Source of the DNA: Saccharopolyspora phatthalungensis
GTDB lineage: Bacteria; Actinomycetota; Actinomycetes; Mycobacteriales; Pseudonocardiaceae
Length of the DNA: 64,000 bases
Direction: 5' to 3'
Assembly: GCF_014203395.1 (NCBI RefSeq)
Contig: NZ_JACHIW010000001.1
Coordinates: forward strand, 744,001 to 808,000
Position 1 is the stretch's first letter. Each line of letters opens with the position of its first letter. Of this stretch, positions 8,401 through 15,588 are shown in pieces. The notes beneath the pieces were generated by a model. That model did no database searches, had not been told where the DNA came from, and was given only the letters and a program-made list of their open reading frames with translations. Position numbers and translations under genes: made by a program.

Positions 8401-9259
8401 CGGATCCGGCGAACGTCCGCTGCGAATCGTGTTGGTGCCGGTGGGAAAACTGGGCACGGTGCCGTGGCATGCCGCGCGGCGGCGGGTGCCCGGCGGCAAG
8501 GTTCGGTACGTCTGCCAGGACGCGATCATCTGCTACGCGGCGTCGGCCCGGCAGTTCGTCGAGGCGGGTCGGCGCGAAACCCGTTCCTGGGCGAGCGAAC
8601 CGGTGCTGGTGCGGATGCCGGAGCTGCACTGGAGTCGGCACGAACTCGGCCACCTCCACGAGTTACACTACAAACACGGCTCCTACCTGGGCAAACCTCC
8701 TGACCCGAAGCGTCGCACCCGGCGCCGCGAGCCGCTGCCGAAACCCGGCGGAGTGCTCGCGCGGCTGCCCACCGCCTCGCTGCTGCACCTGGCCTGCCAC
8801 GCCAGCCCGGCAGAGTTGCCGATCGAATCGGCGCTGCTGCTCGGATCCGGGGAAATCCTGCCGGTGCAGGACATTCTGCGCCAGGCGCGGGACCGACCAC
8901 GCGATGCCGCCGGCGCGCTGGTCGTGCTCGCGGCGTGTGCCAGCGACCTCACCGACCGGCAGCACGATGAGGTGCTGACGCTGTCCACCGCGTTCCTCGC
9001 CGCCGGTGCCGCCGGCGTGGTCGGCACCCGCTGGGAGGTCCTGGACCTGCCCACCGCCATGTTCATGATCGTGTTCCACCACTACCTCAACACCGGCTAC
9101 GCCGACCCGGCGAGCGCGCTGCGGGCCGCGCAGCTCTGGATGCTCGACCGGCGTCGCCGCCCGCCGCCCGGAATCCCGGCGGAACTGGCCGCCTTTTTCG
9201 CCGAAGTCGACCCGGCCGCGCCCCCGCACTGGGCAGCATTCACCTATCAGGGCCGATGA
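5483..9259 (+). CDS. CHAT-domain (caspase-like) protease with long helical-repeat N-terminus
   Basis: The 1258-residue protein has a long, leucine/alanine-rich helical-repeat region (TPR-like, roughly residues 1-900) and a C-terminal CHAT domain from about residue 880 on. The catalytic pair is visible: LLHLACHAS with His1106 (His1102 is also near) and VLAACASD with Cys1152. These are followed by the typical FLAAGAAGVVGTRWEV and ALRAAQLWML helices. CHAT proteins are caspase-fold cysteine proteases that often act as effectors, cutting other proteins after activation. GGGGAGGTG precedes the ATG. The Hsp70 gene starts 21 bases after its stop, so the two are one operon. The effector role is inferred from family and context. 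Confidence 0.9.
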   Translation: MTSDPAELDEAIAQRYARLTEELDDETAYQVLVELADLLLHRAQTTGADVAEVIQVAGSLLDNLADDSPARAAPLYQLGLAHALRAERGAREEFRTAVGYLRQLRPLLSDEAAEIVGRIGLITAQLVGSLEAFEEIDVALADLNTAFGLLPDSLLRKQVRFSRGLIHLTRYLSVGGDETDHRIATEDFTEILRDLPGDAKTSDACHIGLAFLLLTKDMPAELRHGRIDAGTVDKLSLTLPADALAETRRHLDALSPSAAGDGSVTTLKVLVQAAGNLGDSSREDWETAIGELDDAARGWPENEPGKREIAALRASLAAKLAELSGSAADTDAATSQIAAAAAALPTDHPMRTLLLSGLRTTSVMPGRASSDLDPAEHTAVVRRLEQALAHFPDDDPDRASVLTSLATALLTSVATNREQSPQSLARVREMSEQAVRRGAADPVNTGINHFLLGVAEGFQALTDRAGKLLDASVANMRRADELLPADHKLRPLLIPWLSTLLTQRFMAFGGQEDLDAARYYAAGTGGDDLIARFTAAVSRITPHRFDAEALDRTAAELKELGAEMSTDHVLQPRIASALGSVRLLRSMLDGNEFSLDRVNTDQARSATDAILDAVGRLPDYHVDQPNETLGAALACVGQAVATRDLTLLNRGIGMMAEICGQPHLYPRERRGALDALATALRTRYEFTRAPRDLSNAIDRFEQVLREFEPEPGAFETANLLNALADCYFTRGDSVRRDQQRAVTTGLEALRERARTVLLQSSARRALETANTATGEAAEVSRWCLAAGQPEAAVQALELGRGMVLHAATVDATMPTLLRENGHAELADRWESELGQQKPWDVGGANDVRVADAALPSDLRYRVLRAFEGTDAEAKLLAPPPVAAIAAGLRAARTQALVYLLPGVAVLVTADGRVEQVESPRLTEDGPVDRFDRMQRERARVGDAADEQWRPALESVCDWAWAAVMNPVLDLVAAGSGERPLRIVLVPVGKLGTVPWHAARRRVPGGKVRYVCQDAIICYAASARQFVEAGRRETRSWASEPVLVRMPELHWSRHELGHLHELHYKHGSYLGKPPDPKRRTRRREPLPKPGGVLARLPTASLLHLACHASPAELPIESALLLGSGEILPVQDILRQARDRPRDAAGALVVLAACASDLTDRQHDEVLTLSTAFLAAGAAGVVGTRWEVLDLPTAMFMIVFHHYLNTGYADPASALRAAQLWMLDRRRRPPPGIPAELAAFFAEVDPAAPPHWAAFTYQGR

Positions 9260-9280
9260 ACCTCAACCGGAAGGAAACCA

Positions 9281-10885
9281 ATGGCGCCGGCGACGTTCGG
9301 CATTGACCTCGGCACCACGCACTCCTGCATCGCGCACATCGACGAGGCGGCCCGCCCGGTGATCGCCAAGAGCGCGGTCGGGGAGGACACCACGCCCTCG
9401 GTGGTGTACTTCGAGCGACCCGGGGTGGCGTTGGTGGGCACGGCGGCGAAGAACTCGGCGCTGCTCGCGCCGCATCTGGTGGCGCAGCTGGTCAAACGCG
9501 ACATGGGACGCAAGAACACCGAGTTCACCTACCACGGGAACCGCTACACCCCGGAGAAGATATCCGCGCTGATCCTGCGCGAACTCGCCCGCGCCGCCGA
9601 GGAGAACACCGGGCACACCGTGCGTGACGTGGTGATCACGGTGCCCGCCTACTTCGGCATCGCCGAGCGCGACGCGACCCGCAAGGCCGGGGAGATCGCC
9701 GGGCTGAACGTGCTCGACGTGCTGGACGAGCCGGTGGCCGCCGCGCTGCACCACCACGCGCTGGACAATTCGCCGCAAACCCGGCACGTGCTGGTCTACG
9801 ACCTGGGCGGCGGCACCTTCGACACGAGCGTGATCCGGGTCACCGGTGACGACATCCAGGTGGTGTGCACCGACGGGGACGGTGAACTCGGCGGCGCGGA
9901 CTGGGACGAACGGATCGTCGATCACCTGCTGGCGGCATTCCGCGAGGAGCATCCAGAGCTGGACCCCAGCGCCGACGAGCACGCCATGCAGGAGTTCGCC
10001 GACCGCGCCGAAGACGTCAAGAAGGCGTTGAGCGCCACCATGTCCCGCAATGTCGCGCTGCGGATCCGCGGTGCCGCGGCCACCGTGCCGTTCACCCGGC
10101 AGCAACTGGAAGAACTCACCGCCGACCTGCTCGATCGCACGATGGCGATCACCGAGCGGATCATCGAGACCGCTAGGCGCAAGGGAGTCGAGCGGTTCGA
10201 CGAGGTGCTGCTGGCCGGCGGGATGACCCGAATGCCGGCGGTGGCGGCCGGGCTCCGGCAGCGGTTCGGGCTCGACGCCCGGCTTTCCGAGCCGGACCTG
10301 GCGGTCGCCAAGGGCGCGGCCCTGTTCGCGCTGATCCGGCAGGCCAATAAGGTCCGGGACGGCTCCGCGGGACAACAGTTGGGGATCAGCGCGGCCGACG
10401 TCGATGCGATGGCCAAAAAACGGGTTGCCACGGTGGTGCCGCGGGCCTTCGGGGTCAAGGCGCTGGACCCGCGGGACCCGTTGGCGCTCACCGATCCCAT
10501 GCGAGCGCGGCAGATGGTGGCGCACCTGCTGCAGGCCAACACCGAGCTCCCGGCCGACACCGGCCCCTATCCGTTCCAGACGGCCATCGACAACCAGCGG
10601 ATGGCCGAGATCGAGGTGTGGGAGCAAGCCGGTCCGACCCCGTCCGACGACCCGGCCGACAACACCAAGGTCGGGCACGCCATGCTCACCGGAATACCGG
10701 CGCGACCGGCCGGCTGCCGCATCGAGATCACCTTCACCATGTCCGAAACCGGTGCGCTGACCGTGCACGCCAAGGAGTTGGAGAGCGGCAACGACGTGCG
10801 CTTCGAACTCAGCATCGGCGGCATGGACCACAAGGCGGTGGCCCGGGCCCGCACCGACATCGCCGGACACCAGGTCAGCGGATAG
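9281..10885 (+). CDS. Hsp70/DnaK-like chaperone lacking the alpha-helical lid (first of three)
   Basis: The 534 residues hold a complete ATPase domain: GIDLGTTHSC at residues ~7-16, ITVPAYFGI at ~122, VYDLGGGTFDT at ~172 and LLAGGMTRMP at ~310. A beta-sandwich substrate domain follows, with a conserved PYPFQTAIDNQR stretch. It stops at GHQVSG, about 70-90 residues short of ordinary DnaK. The helical lid and EEVD-type tail are therefore absent. ATP-driven binding of a protein client is expected. Client identity is unknown; neighbours suggest the CHAT protein or the RES/MbcA-like pair. It is closely related in layout to the Hsp70s at 13794 and 23282. A GGAAGGAAACC sequence precedes the ATG. Confidence 0.92.
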   Translation: MAPATFGIDLGTTHSCIAHIDEAARPVIAKSAVGEDTTPSVVYFERPGVALVGTAAKNSALLAPHLVAQLVKRDMGRKNTEFTYHGNRYTPEKISALILRELARAAEENTGHTVRDVVITVPAYFGIAERDATRKAGEIAGLNVLDVLDEPVAAALHHHALDNSPQTRHVLVYDLGGGTFDTSVIRVTGDDIQVVCTDGDGELGGADWDERIVDHLLAAFREEHPELDPSADEHAMQEFADRAEDVKKALSATMSRNVALRIRGAAATVPFTRQQLEELTADLLDRTMAITERIIETARRKGVERFDEVLLAGGMTRMPAVAAGLRQRFGLDARLSEPDLAVAKGAALFALIRQANKVRDGSAGQQLGISAADVDAMAKKRVATVVPRAFGVKALDPRDPLALTDPMRARQMVAHLLQANTELPADTGPYPFQTAIDNQRMAEIEVWEQAGPTPSDDPADNTKVGHAMLTGIPARPAGCRIEITFTMSETGALTVHAKELESGNDVRFELSIGGMDHKAVARARTDIAGHQVSG

Positions 10886-10895
10886 GAGGTCCACG

Positions 10896-11531
10896 TTGAG
10901 TCAGCAGCGGATGCTGGACGCGCTCGCGGCCGAGTGGGACGACGTGGCCGATGGGCTCGATCCCGAGGCATTCACCAGGTTGGTCGCGCTGGTCGCCGAG
11001 TTGCAGGACGCGGCGGACACGGAATCCGCCGCGCTGATCGCCGAGGACATCGCCACGCTGCTGGCGGATGTGCTGCCACTGACGCACCCGGTGCGGCGGG
11101 CGCTGGCAGAGCCCGAGTCGCGGTTCCGGCGGCCGACGGTGGATTGGCGGCGACTGAGCACGAACCTGCGGGACCGGCTGACCGGGTCCGCACCGAACGC
11201 CGACCTGGACCGGCTGCGCGCGGCGGATTCGCTGGATGCGCGGCAGATCGAGGCCGCCGGCGGCGATCCGGCCGACCCCGACCTGATCCGGCTGCCGTCG
11301 GCCACCGGCCCCGCCCGGTGGCCCGCGTTCCAGTTCGACGCCTCCGGCGCCCCGCGCGAGCTGGTGCGGACCGTGAACCGGTATCTGCACGCCGCGGCGG
11401 ACCCGTGGGGCGCGGCGGACTGGTGGCTCGGGCCGAACGATTGGCTCGGCGGTGTGCCGGCGGAGCTGATCGATCAGGTCGACGAGCGGGCACTGATCGA
11501 CGCCGTCCGCGAAGACACGGCGGAGGTGTGA
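10896..11531 (+). CDS. Putative RES-toxin antitoxin with MbcA/ParS-like C-terminal domain
   Basis: This 211-residue protein starts at TTG 10896, behind an excellent GGAGGT. It ends two bases before the RES gene. The N-terminal two thirds are helical without a clear helix-turn-helix. The C-terminal ~70 residues, including WPAFQFDASGAPRELVR and WWLGPNDWLGGVPAELI, resemble the toxin-binding domain of the Xre/MbcA/ParS family, where W-L-x-x-P-N-x-x-L-x-G-x-x-P-x-x-L-L is typical. Those proteins neutralise RES-domain NAD-degrading toxins encoded immediately downstream, which is the arrangement here. The assignment is by motif and synteny. It is much longer than ordinary antitoxins of this family (~130-150 residues). 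Confidence 0.6.
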   Translation: MSQQRMLDALAAEWDDVADGLDPEAFTRLVALVAELQDAADTESAALIAEDIATLLADVLPLTHPVRRALAEPESRFRRPTVDWRRLSTNLRDRLTGSAPNADLDRLRAADSLDARQIEAAGGDPADPDLIRLPSATGPARWPAFQFDASGAPRELVRTVNRYLHAAADPWGAADWWLGPNDWLGGVPAELIDQVDERALIDAVREDTAEV

Positions 11532-11533
11532 GC

Positions 11534-12196
11534 ATGCCGGAGGCCACACCACCCCTGCAGTTCGAAGCCGTCCCGAACCGTTACGTGCTGCCCGCCGACA
11601 CGACGCTGTTCCGGTTGCACGACCGCAAGCGGCACGCTGCCGAGTTCAAACCCGCTCAGGTCGACGTCGGGTCGCCCGGCGGCCGGTTCGACGGGACTAC
11701 GGCCGACCCGTTCCCCAGCTACTACGCCGGGCTGCACGTGACGACCGCGTTGGCGGAGGTGCTGCTGCGCAACCTCGGGTTCGGCGGCAACGGGCAGCGG
11801 CTGATCCGCCGGGCGCAGATCGCCGAGCGGCGGCTCAGCGCGGTGCGCACGGCCCGGGAACTGACCCTGGTCAGCCTGCTGACCGGCCCGGACCTGGCCG
11901 CGGTCGCGCAGGATTCCTGGCTGGTCGACGCGGAAGGCAAGGACGCCTATGTGCAGACCCGGAACTGGGCGGCCTGGATCCGGGAACGGGCGGACTGGGC
12001 GGACGGGCTGATCTGGCCGTCCAAAAGGGACACCGGGCATCCGGCGCTGGTGCTGTTCGGAGATCGCTGCGGCGCGGACGGCCTGGACGGCGACGAACCG
12101 GAGCTGCAGATCGACCTGGACACCGCGATCGGCGAAGCCTGGCTGAGCAAGATGCTCGCGCCCTACCGCGCGGTGGTCGCCCCGCGGGTGAACTGA
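11534..12196 (+). CDS. RES-domain protein, putative NAD+-degrading toxin
   Basis: The 220 residues follow the RES pattern. TTLFRLHDRKRHAAEF carries the first R, then comes GGRFDGT (the second, catalytic-type arginine), YYAGLHVTTALAEVLLRNL with the conserved E, and a serine-rich RRLSAV region further on. RES proteins such as MbcT are NAD+ phosphorylases or ADP-ribosyl transferases that deplete NAD+ and stop growth or kill the cell. It lies directly after the MbcA-like gene and is the last gene of the CHAT-Hsp70 operon. The start ATG at 11534 is two bases past the preceding stop, indicating coupling. The toxin activity is inferred from the family. Confidence 0.8.
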   Translation: MPEATPPLQFEAVPNRYVLPADTTLFRLHDRKRHAAEFKPAQVDVGSPGGRFDGTTADPFPSYYAGLHVTTALAEVLLRNLGFGGNGQRLIRRAQIAERRLSAVRTARELTLVSLLTGPDLAAVAQDSWLVDAEGKDAYVQTRNWAAWIRERADWADGLIWPSKRDTGHPALVLFGDRCGADGLDGDEPELQIDLDTAIGEAWLSKMLAPYRAVVAPRVN

Positions 12197-12205
12197 CATC
12201 CCCGC

Positions 12206-12236
12206 GGACCGGGCCCGGAGGGTCCAGTTTTAGGCA
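12206..12236 (+). terminator. Weak terminator after the RES gene
   Basis: GGACC (12206-12210) pairs with GGTCC (12221-12225), and the hairpin is followed by AGTTTT. The stem is short, but the position between two convergent genes fits. Confidence 0.35.
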
Positions 12237-12248
12237 AAATCGGGAAAT

Positions 12249-12863
12249 TCATCGCTGGGACCAGGTGCCGCCGTGCTGCAGGAACGCCCATTCGCGTTCC
12301 CAGGCGCGCATGCAGACCCGGCGGGCGAAGTGCTGAGTGCCGACGATCAGGGCGATGCAGGTCAGCTCGATCACCAGCAGCACGAGCACGGCGGCGAAGA
12401 TCGCCGATGCGGTAACCGAGCCCGCGCTCGCCGGCGGCGGCACGCGGTTTCCGGCCTGGTCGACCCACACCGTCACGGTGTCGCCCACCGAGCTGTCGGC
12501 CGGGACCTGGATCGTTTCGGTGTGCGGTTGCTGCGCCGGCCCGGTGCGCCATTCGGCGACAGCGGTCGAGCCGAGGGCGTCCTGGCTGTATGCCTCGGAG
12601 GCCGGCGCGCTCAGCTCCGGCGCGGTGGTCAGCATCGCGGTCACCTGGCGGGTGGTCGCCGCCGATTCCGCTGCCTGCTGCGTCAAGCCGGTGTGCAGTG
12701 CCGTGCCGAACAGGACCGATGCGGGGATCGCGATCAGCGCCGCCACCAGCAGCAGCACCGAGATTCCCGCCGCCATTCTATCGATCGGCCTTCGCAACGG
12801 GTTCCGGTTCACACCCAGTGCGTTCACCAACCATGCTGCGTGCGCTTTTAGCGCCGCGATCAT
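12249..12863 (-). CDS. Rv1733c-like two-pass membrane protein
   Basis: The 204-residue protein has a short basic N-terminus ending in NRNPLRRPIDR. A transmembrane helix follows (ISVLLLVAALIAIPASVLFG), then an extracytoplasmic domain of about 95 residues and a second helix (ASAIFAAVLVLLVIELTCIAL). The cytoplasmic tail contains AWEREWAFLQ. This order is characteristic of Rv1733c-family proteins, whose role is unknown. The start ATG at 12863 follows GGAGGTTGTC; upstream in-frame codons lack a ribosome binding site. It lies between the two converging operons and is not clearly part of either. The 301 bases from 12864 to 13164 hold its promoter region and a short direct repeat (GCAACGACAA at about 13132 and 13153). 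Confidence 0.8.
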   Translation of the reverse strand: MIAALKAHAAWLVNALGVNRNPLRRPIDRMAAGISVLLLVAALIAIPASVLFGTALHTGLTQQAAESAATTRQVTAMLTTAPELSAPASEAYSQDALGSTAVAEWRTGPAQQPHTETIQVPADSSVGDTVTVWVDQAGNRVPPPASAGSVTASAIFAAVLVLLVIELTCIALIVGTQHFARRVCMRAWEREWAFLQHGGTWSQR

Positions 12864-13164
12864 GACAACCTCCAGACTTGCGGGGCACCGTGTGCCGCGG
12901 ACGACCGTCATCTGGTTGTGCCCTGATGGTTGTGCGCGGCAACCTCTACGTGAGTATCCACCCCACTCGCCCCATTGTTATCGCAACGTGACCAGACATA
13001 CACCATTGGTGCAGCAGATCACGTCTAATTTGCCCGCCATTTCCGCAGACCGGGGAGGATCGGGCAGGCCGACCGCGCGCGACATTCAGACATTTCTCGT
13101 GCCGGCTTTCGACGCGGTGTCCCTTCGGCGGCAACGACAAGCCCCTTCGGGCAACGACAATCGG

Positions 13165-13782
13165 TCAGCCGCGACGGATCGACAGGCCGGTGGCCATCGA
13201 GGCGATGCCGGACGCGACCTGGGCCACATCGTCGATCTGCTGGTCGTCATCCCGCATGCCGGGACAGGCGAGGTCGGCGAGCGCCGCGGCAGCTGTGGGC
13301 CCGAGGCCGCGAACGATGATGCGGATCCCCATCGCGCAGGCCTTCCGCGCCAGTTCACGAGCTTGCTCGGGATCCGCCAACCCACCGTCGCTGAAGATGC
13401 ACAGCACGCGGTCGCCCGGGTAGCTCGGCAGCACGTCGATGCCCAGTCGCAAGGCATTCGACAGCACGGTGCCGCCGCGCGGAATCGCCTTCCGGAGTGC
13501 GGAAACCACTTCGTCGAGTGGGGTCTCCGGCGGCAGGTACCGCTGCACGGAATCAGCCCACAGAACCAGCCCGCTCTCGTAGTGCGCGCCTTCGGCCTCG
13601 ACGAGGAACTGCTCGCCGCCGGCAATCGCCTGGGACAGCGGGCTTCCCGCCATCGAGGCGCTCACATCGATGCACAGCAAGACGTGCCCGAGGTACCGCT
13701 GTTGCAGCTTCGGCAGGTACCGGCCCGGCGGGGACTGTGTCAGCCCGATCCCGGCGAAGCTCCGACGAATCCACGAACTCAT
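13165..13782 (-). CDS. von Willebrand factor A domain protein
   Basis: The 205 residues form a single VWA domain. The metal-ion-dependent adhesion site is intact: DVSAS at residues 39-43 (D-x-S-x-S), a threonine in RGGTVLSNAL and an aspartate in FSDGG. Such domains bind a partner through a divalent metal and often act as adaptors in NTPase-driven systems. I chose the ATG at 13782, which has GGGGGAT before it, in place of the codon at 13800 that would overlap the Hsp70. The Hsp70 stop is 11 bases upstream. It is the last gene of the long minus-strand operon. Confidence 0.85.
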   Translation of the reverse strand: MSSWIRRSFAGIGLTQSPPGRYLPKLQQRYLGHVLLCIDVSASMAGSPLSQAIAGGEQFLVEAEGAHYESGLVLWADSVQRYLPPETPLDEVVSALRKAIPRGGTVLSNALRLGIDVLPSYPGDRVLCIFSDGGLADPEQARELARKACAMGIRIIVRGLGPTAAAALADLACPGMRDDDQQIDDVAQVASGIASMATGLSIRRG

Positions 13783-13793
13783 CGATCCCCCAC

Positions 13794-15305
13794 TCAGCAA
13801 CGCACGGCGAGCCCGGCGATGGTTTGGGCGAGCCGCTCGGTCGTCGCGCCATCGACGACACCGTCCACATAGGCCTCCAGGTCGAGTGCCGCGCCGCTGA
13901 GCGGTTCCCGCGCGGTCACCGCGAGCAGACCGTCCGCGCTGACCCGCAGCGTCAGCTCGATCACCGAGCCCCCGGGCAGCGGCGGCAGCCCGGCGAACTC
14001 GCCGTCCAGGACCCGCCGGTTGTGCTCGACCTGCGCCGAGGGCAGGTCCCCAGATTGCTCGAACACCTGGATCCGGACCGATCGCTGCCGATCCACGATG
14101 GTGGCGAACCGGGCGGTTGCGACGGCGGGCAGCGGATCGTTGCGGTGCACGAGGTGCTGGACGAAACTCCGCAGGCTTTCGTCGTGGCTGTCCTCGATCA
14201 GCACGCCGAAGCTGCGCGGCACCACCGCGGCCGTCGTCCCACCGCCGGGTAGGGACGAGGCGAGCCGGTTTGCGCGAACGGCGGCACCGAAGACGACCGC
14301 GAGGTCCGGATCGACGATTTTCGGGGCCAGGCCGAGATGTTCTTGCAGCGCGGCACGAATCGCCGGCGTCCTGGTCGCGCCGCCGACCAGCAACACCTCG
14401 TCGACTCGCGGCACGCCCTTCGCGGCGGCGGCGGCGAGAACCCGGTCCACGATCCGCACGGTGCGCTCCACCAGATCCGCCCCGAGGCGCTCCAGCGTCG
14501 CCCGGTCGACATCGAAGCTCGCCACGTCGTCGTCGCAGCGCAGCGTCACCTTGCGGCCGGTGACCGTGCTCAGCTGGCGTTTGACCTGCTCGGTGACGTC
14601 CTGGAGCTGCTGCCGGAACGCCTCGTCGTCCGGGTCGGCGGCCGGGAACTCGCGGGCGAAGGCCGCCGCCAGGTGCTCGGCGATGCGCTCGTTCCAGTCG
14701 GCACCGCCCAGTCGGCTGTCGCCGTCGGTGGCCACGACGTGCACCCCGTCAGCGGCCACCCGCAGCACGGTCGTGTCGAACGTACCGCCACCAAGGTCAT
14801 AGACGAGCGCGGCGCCCGGCTCCGCCTGGGCGGAGTAGTGCAGCGCAGCCGCGACCGGTTCGCTCAGCACCTCCAGCACATCGATTCCCGCCAGCCGGGC
14901 TGCTTGCAGTGTCGCTTCGCGTTCGCGGATCCCGAAGTACGCGGGAACCGTGATCACCGCCCGAACCGTCCTATGTGGCCCGAAGCGGGCGATCGCGTCG
15001 TCGACCAGGCTGCGCAGGATCAGCGCCGACACCGACTCCGGCGTGTGCCGCACGCCGTGGAACATCAGCTCGAACTCGGTGCCCATCCGGCGCTTGATCA
15101 GCGCGACGGTGTTCTCCGGGTCCAGGCTGTTCCGCGCCGCCGCCCCGACCACGGCCGTGTCGGCGGAAGGGAAGTGCACCACCGACGGCGTGGTCAGCTC
15201 GCCGAGGCGGTTGCGGATCACCTCGACGCCGTCCGAAGTGGACGCGAGCGCCACCGCGGAGTAGGTCGTGCCGAGGTCGATGCCGAGCACCAGCTCGTCA
15301 GCCAC
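13794..15305 (-). CDS. Hsp70/DnaK-like chaperone lacking the alpha-helical lid (second of three)
   Basis: The 503-residue protein has LGIDLGTTYSAV at the N-terminus, VITVPAYFGI, VYDLGGGTFDTT and VLLVGGATRTP as the ATPase landmarks. A short beta substrate domain follows and ends at AGLAVRC. It lacks the DnaK lid, as do the Hsp70s at 9281 and 23282. The start is a GTG at 15305 that overlaps the end of the 46-residue membrane peptide by 8 bases, so translation is probably coupled. It is followed by the VWA gene. As one of three divergent copies in one locus, it probably serves a dedicated client. Confidence 0.92.
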   Translation of the reverse strand: MADELVLGIDLGTTYSAVALASTSDGVEVIRNRLGELTTPSVVHFPSADTAVVGAAARNSLDPENTVALIKRRMGTEFELMFHGVRHTPESVSALILRSLVDDAIARFGPHRTVRAVITVPAYFGIREREATLQAARLAGIDVLEVLSEPVAAALHYSAQAEPGAALVYDLGGGTFDTTVLRVAADGVHVVATDGDSRLGGADWNERIAEHLAAAFAREFPAADPDDEAFRQQLQDVTEQVKRQLSTVTGRKVTLRCDDDVASFDVDRATLERLGADLVERTVRIVDRVLAAAAAKGVPRVDEVLLVGGATRTPAIRAALQEHLGLAPKIVDPDLAVVFGAAVRANRLASSLPGGGTTAAVVPRSFGVLIEDSHDESLRSFVQHLVHRNDPLPAVATARFATIVDRQRSVRIQVFEQSGDLPSAQVEHNRRVLDGEFAGLPPLPGGSVIELTLRVSADGLLAVTAREPLSGAALDLEAYVDGVVDGATTERLAQTIAGLAVRC

Positions 15306-15438
15306 TGTTCCACACCCCGGTCAAGAGGTCGGTGGAGCCGGTCACCGAACCCAGGACGCTGAGCAGCATGGCGATCGCGAAGACCACGAGCAGCACCACC
15401 CGGGCGATCCGGTAGTTCGCGGGGGGACGAATGCTCAT
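15298..15438 (-). CDS. 46-residue single-pass membrane peptide
   Basis: This small gene starts at ATG 15438, overlapping the stop of the second 25-residue ORF (ATGA). It ends inside the Hsp70 gene at 15298. It has a short basic N-terminus (MSIRPPANYRIAR), one hydrophobic helix (VVLLVVFAIAMLLSVLG) and a polar tail ending VWNSG. GGAGG lies 6 bases before the start. The coupling on both sides and good ribosome binding site make it a likely real gene. It may bring the complex to the membrane. No family recognised. Confidence 0.7.
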   Translation of the reverse strand: MSIRPPANYRIARVVLLVVFAIAMLLSVLGSVTGSTDLLTGVWNSG

Positions 15439-15512
15439 GCCGCCTCCGGTGTCTTGCGGGACACCCGCACCCGGTCGGCTTTCATGAGCGGGGGAAAGGG
15501 ATTTTTGCTCAT
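15435..15512 (-). CDS. 25-residue peptide, second copy of a tandem duplicated mini-gene
   Basis: It starts at ATG 15512 overlapping the stop of the first copy (ATGA) and stops at 15435, overlapping the next start. The peptide begins MSKNPFPPLMKADR and ends in RKTPEAA. It differs from its twin only in the last residue. GGAGG precedes the start. It is highly basic and has no hydrophobic segment. Function unknown; it may simply keep ribosomes moving through the operon. Confidence 0.55.
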   Translation of the reverse strand: MSKNPFPPLMKADRVRVSRKTPEAA

Positions 15513-15588
15513 GACGCCTCCGGTGTCTTGCGGGACACCCGCACCCGGTCGGCTTTCATGAGCGGGGGAAAGGGATTCTTGCTCATGA
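15441..15588. repeat. 74-bp tandem duplication, two copies plus a 7-base third start
   Basis: Copies run 15441-15514 and 15515-15588 and differ at only two or three positions; the first bases recur at 15589-15595. Each unit carries exactly one ribosome binding site plus one 25-codon ORF. The period is not a multiple of three, so the copies lie in different frames and keep the ATGA overlaps. Confidence 0.9.
15509..15586 (-). CDS. 25-residue peptide, first copy of a tandem duplicated mini-gene
   Basis: It starts at ATG 15586 overlapping the GTPase stop (ATGA) and ends at 15509. The peptide begins MSKNPFPPLMKADR and ends RKTPEAS. A GGAGG sequence, which is also part of the GTPase's last codons, lies 6 bases before the start. 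It is followed at once by an almost identical copy. Conservation of start, ribosome binding site and stop in both copies argues that the unit is translated. Confidence 0.55.
   Translation of the reverse strand: MSKNPFPPLMKADRVRVSRKTPEAS

Noticed and set aside
9263..10894. 543-codon minus-strand ORF opposite the first Hsp70
   Set aside because: A high-GC mirror frame of a well-defined Hsp70 gene, rich in H, R and G, with no domain.
12912..13164. Possible small gene in the gap before the VWA stop
   Set aside because: Frames are short and lack a ribosome binding site. Only promoter-like sequence and a short direct repeat are visible.
15441..15588. Possible MITE or assembly artefact
   Set aside because: No terminal inverted repeats are seen. 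The unit matches a ribosome-binding-site-plus-ORF exactly, and copies differ at a few bases, so a real tandem duplication is more likely.
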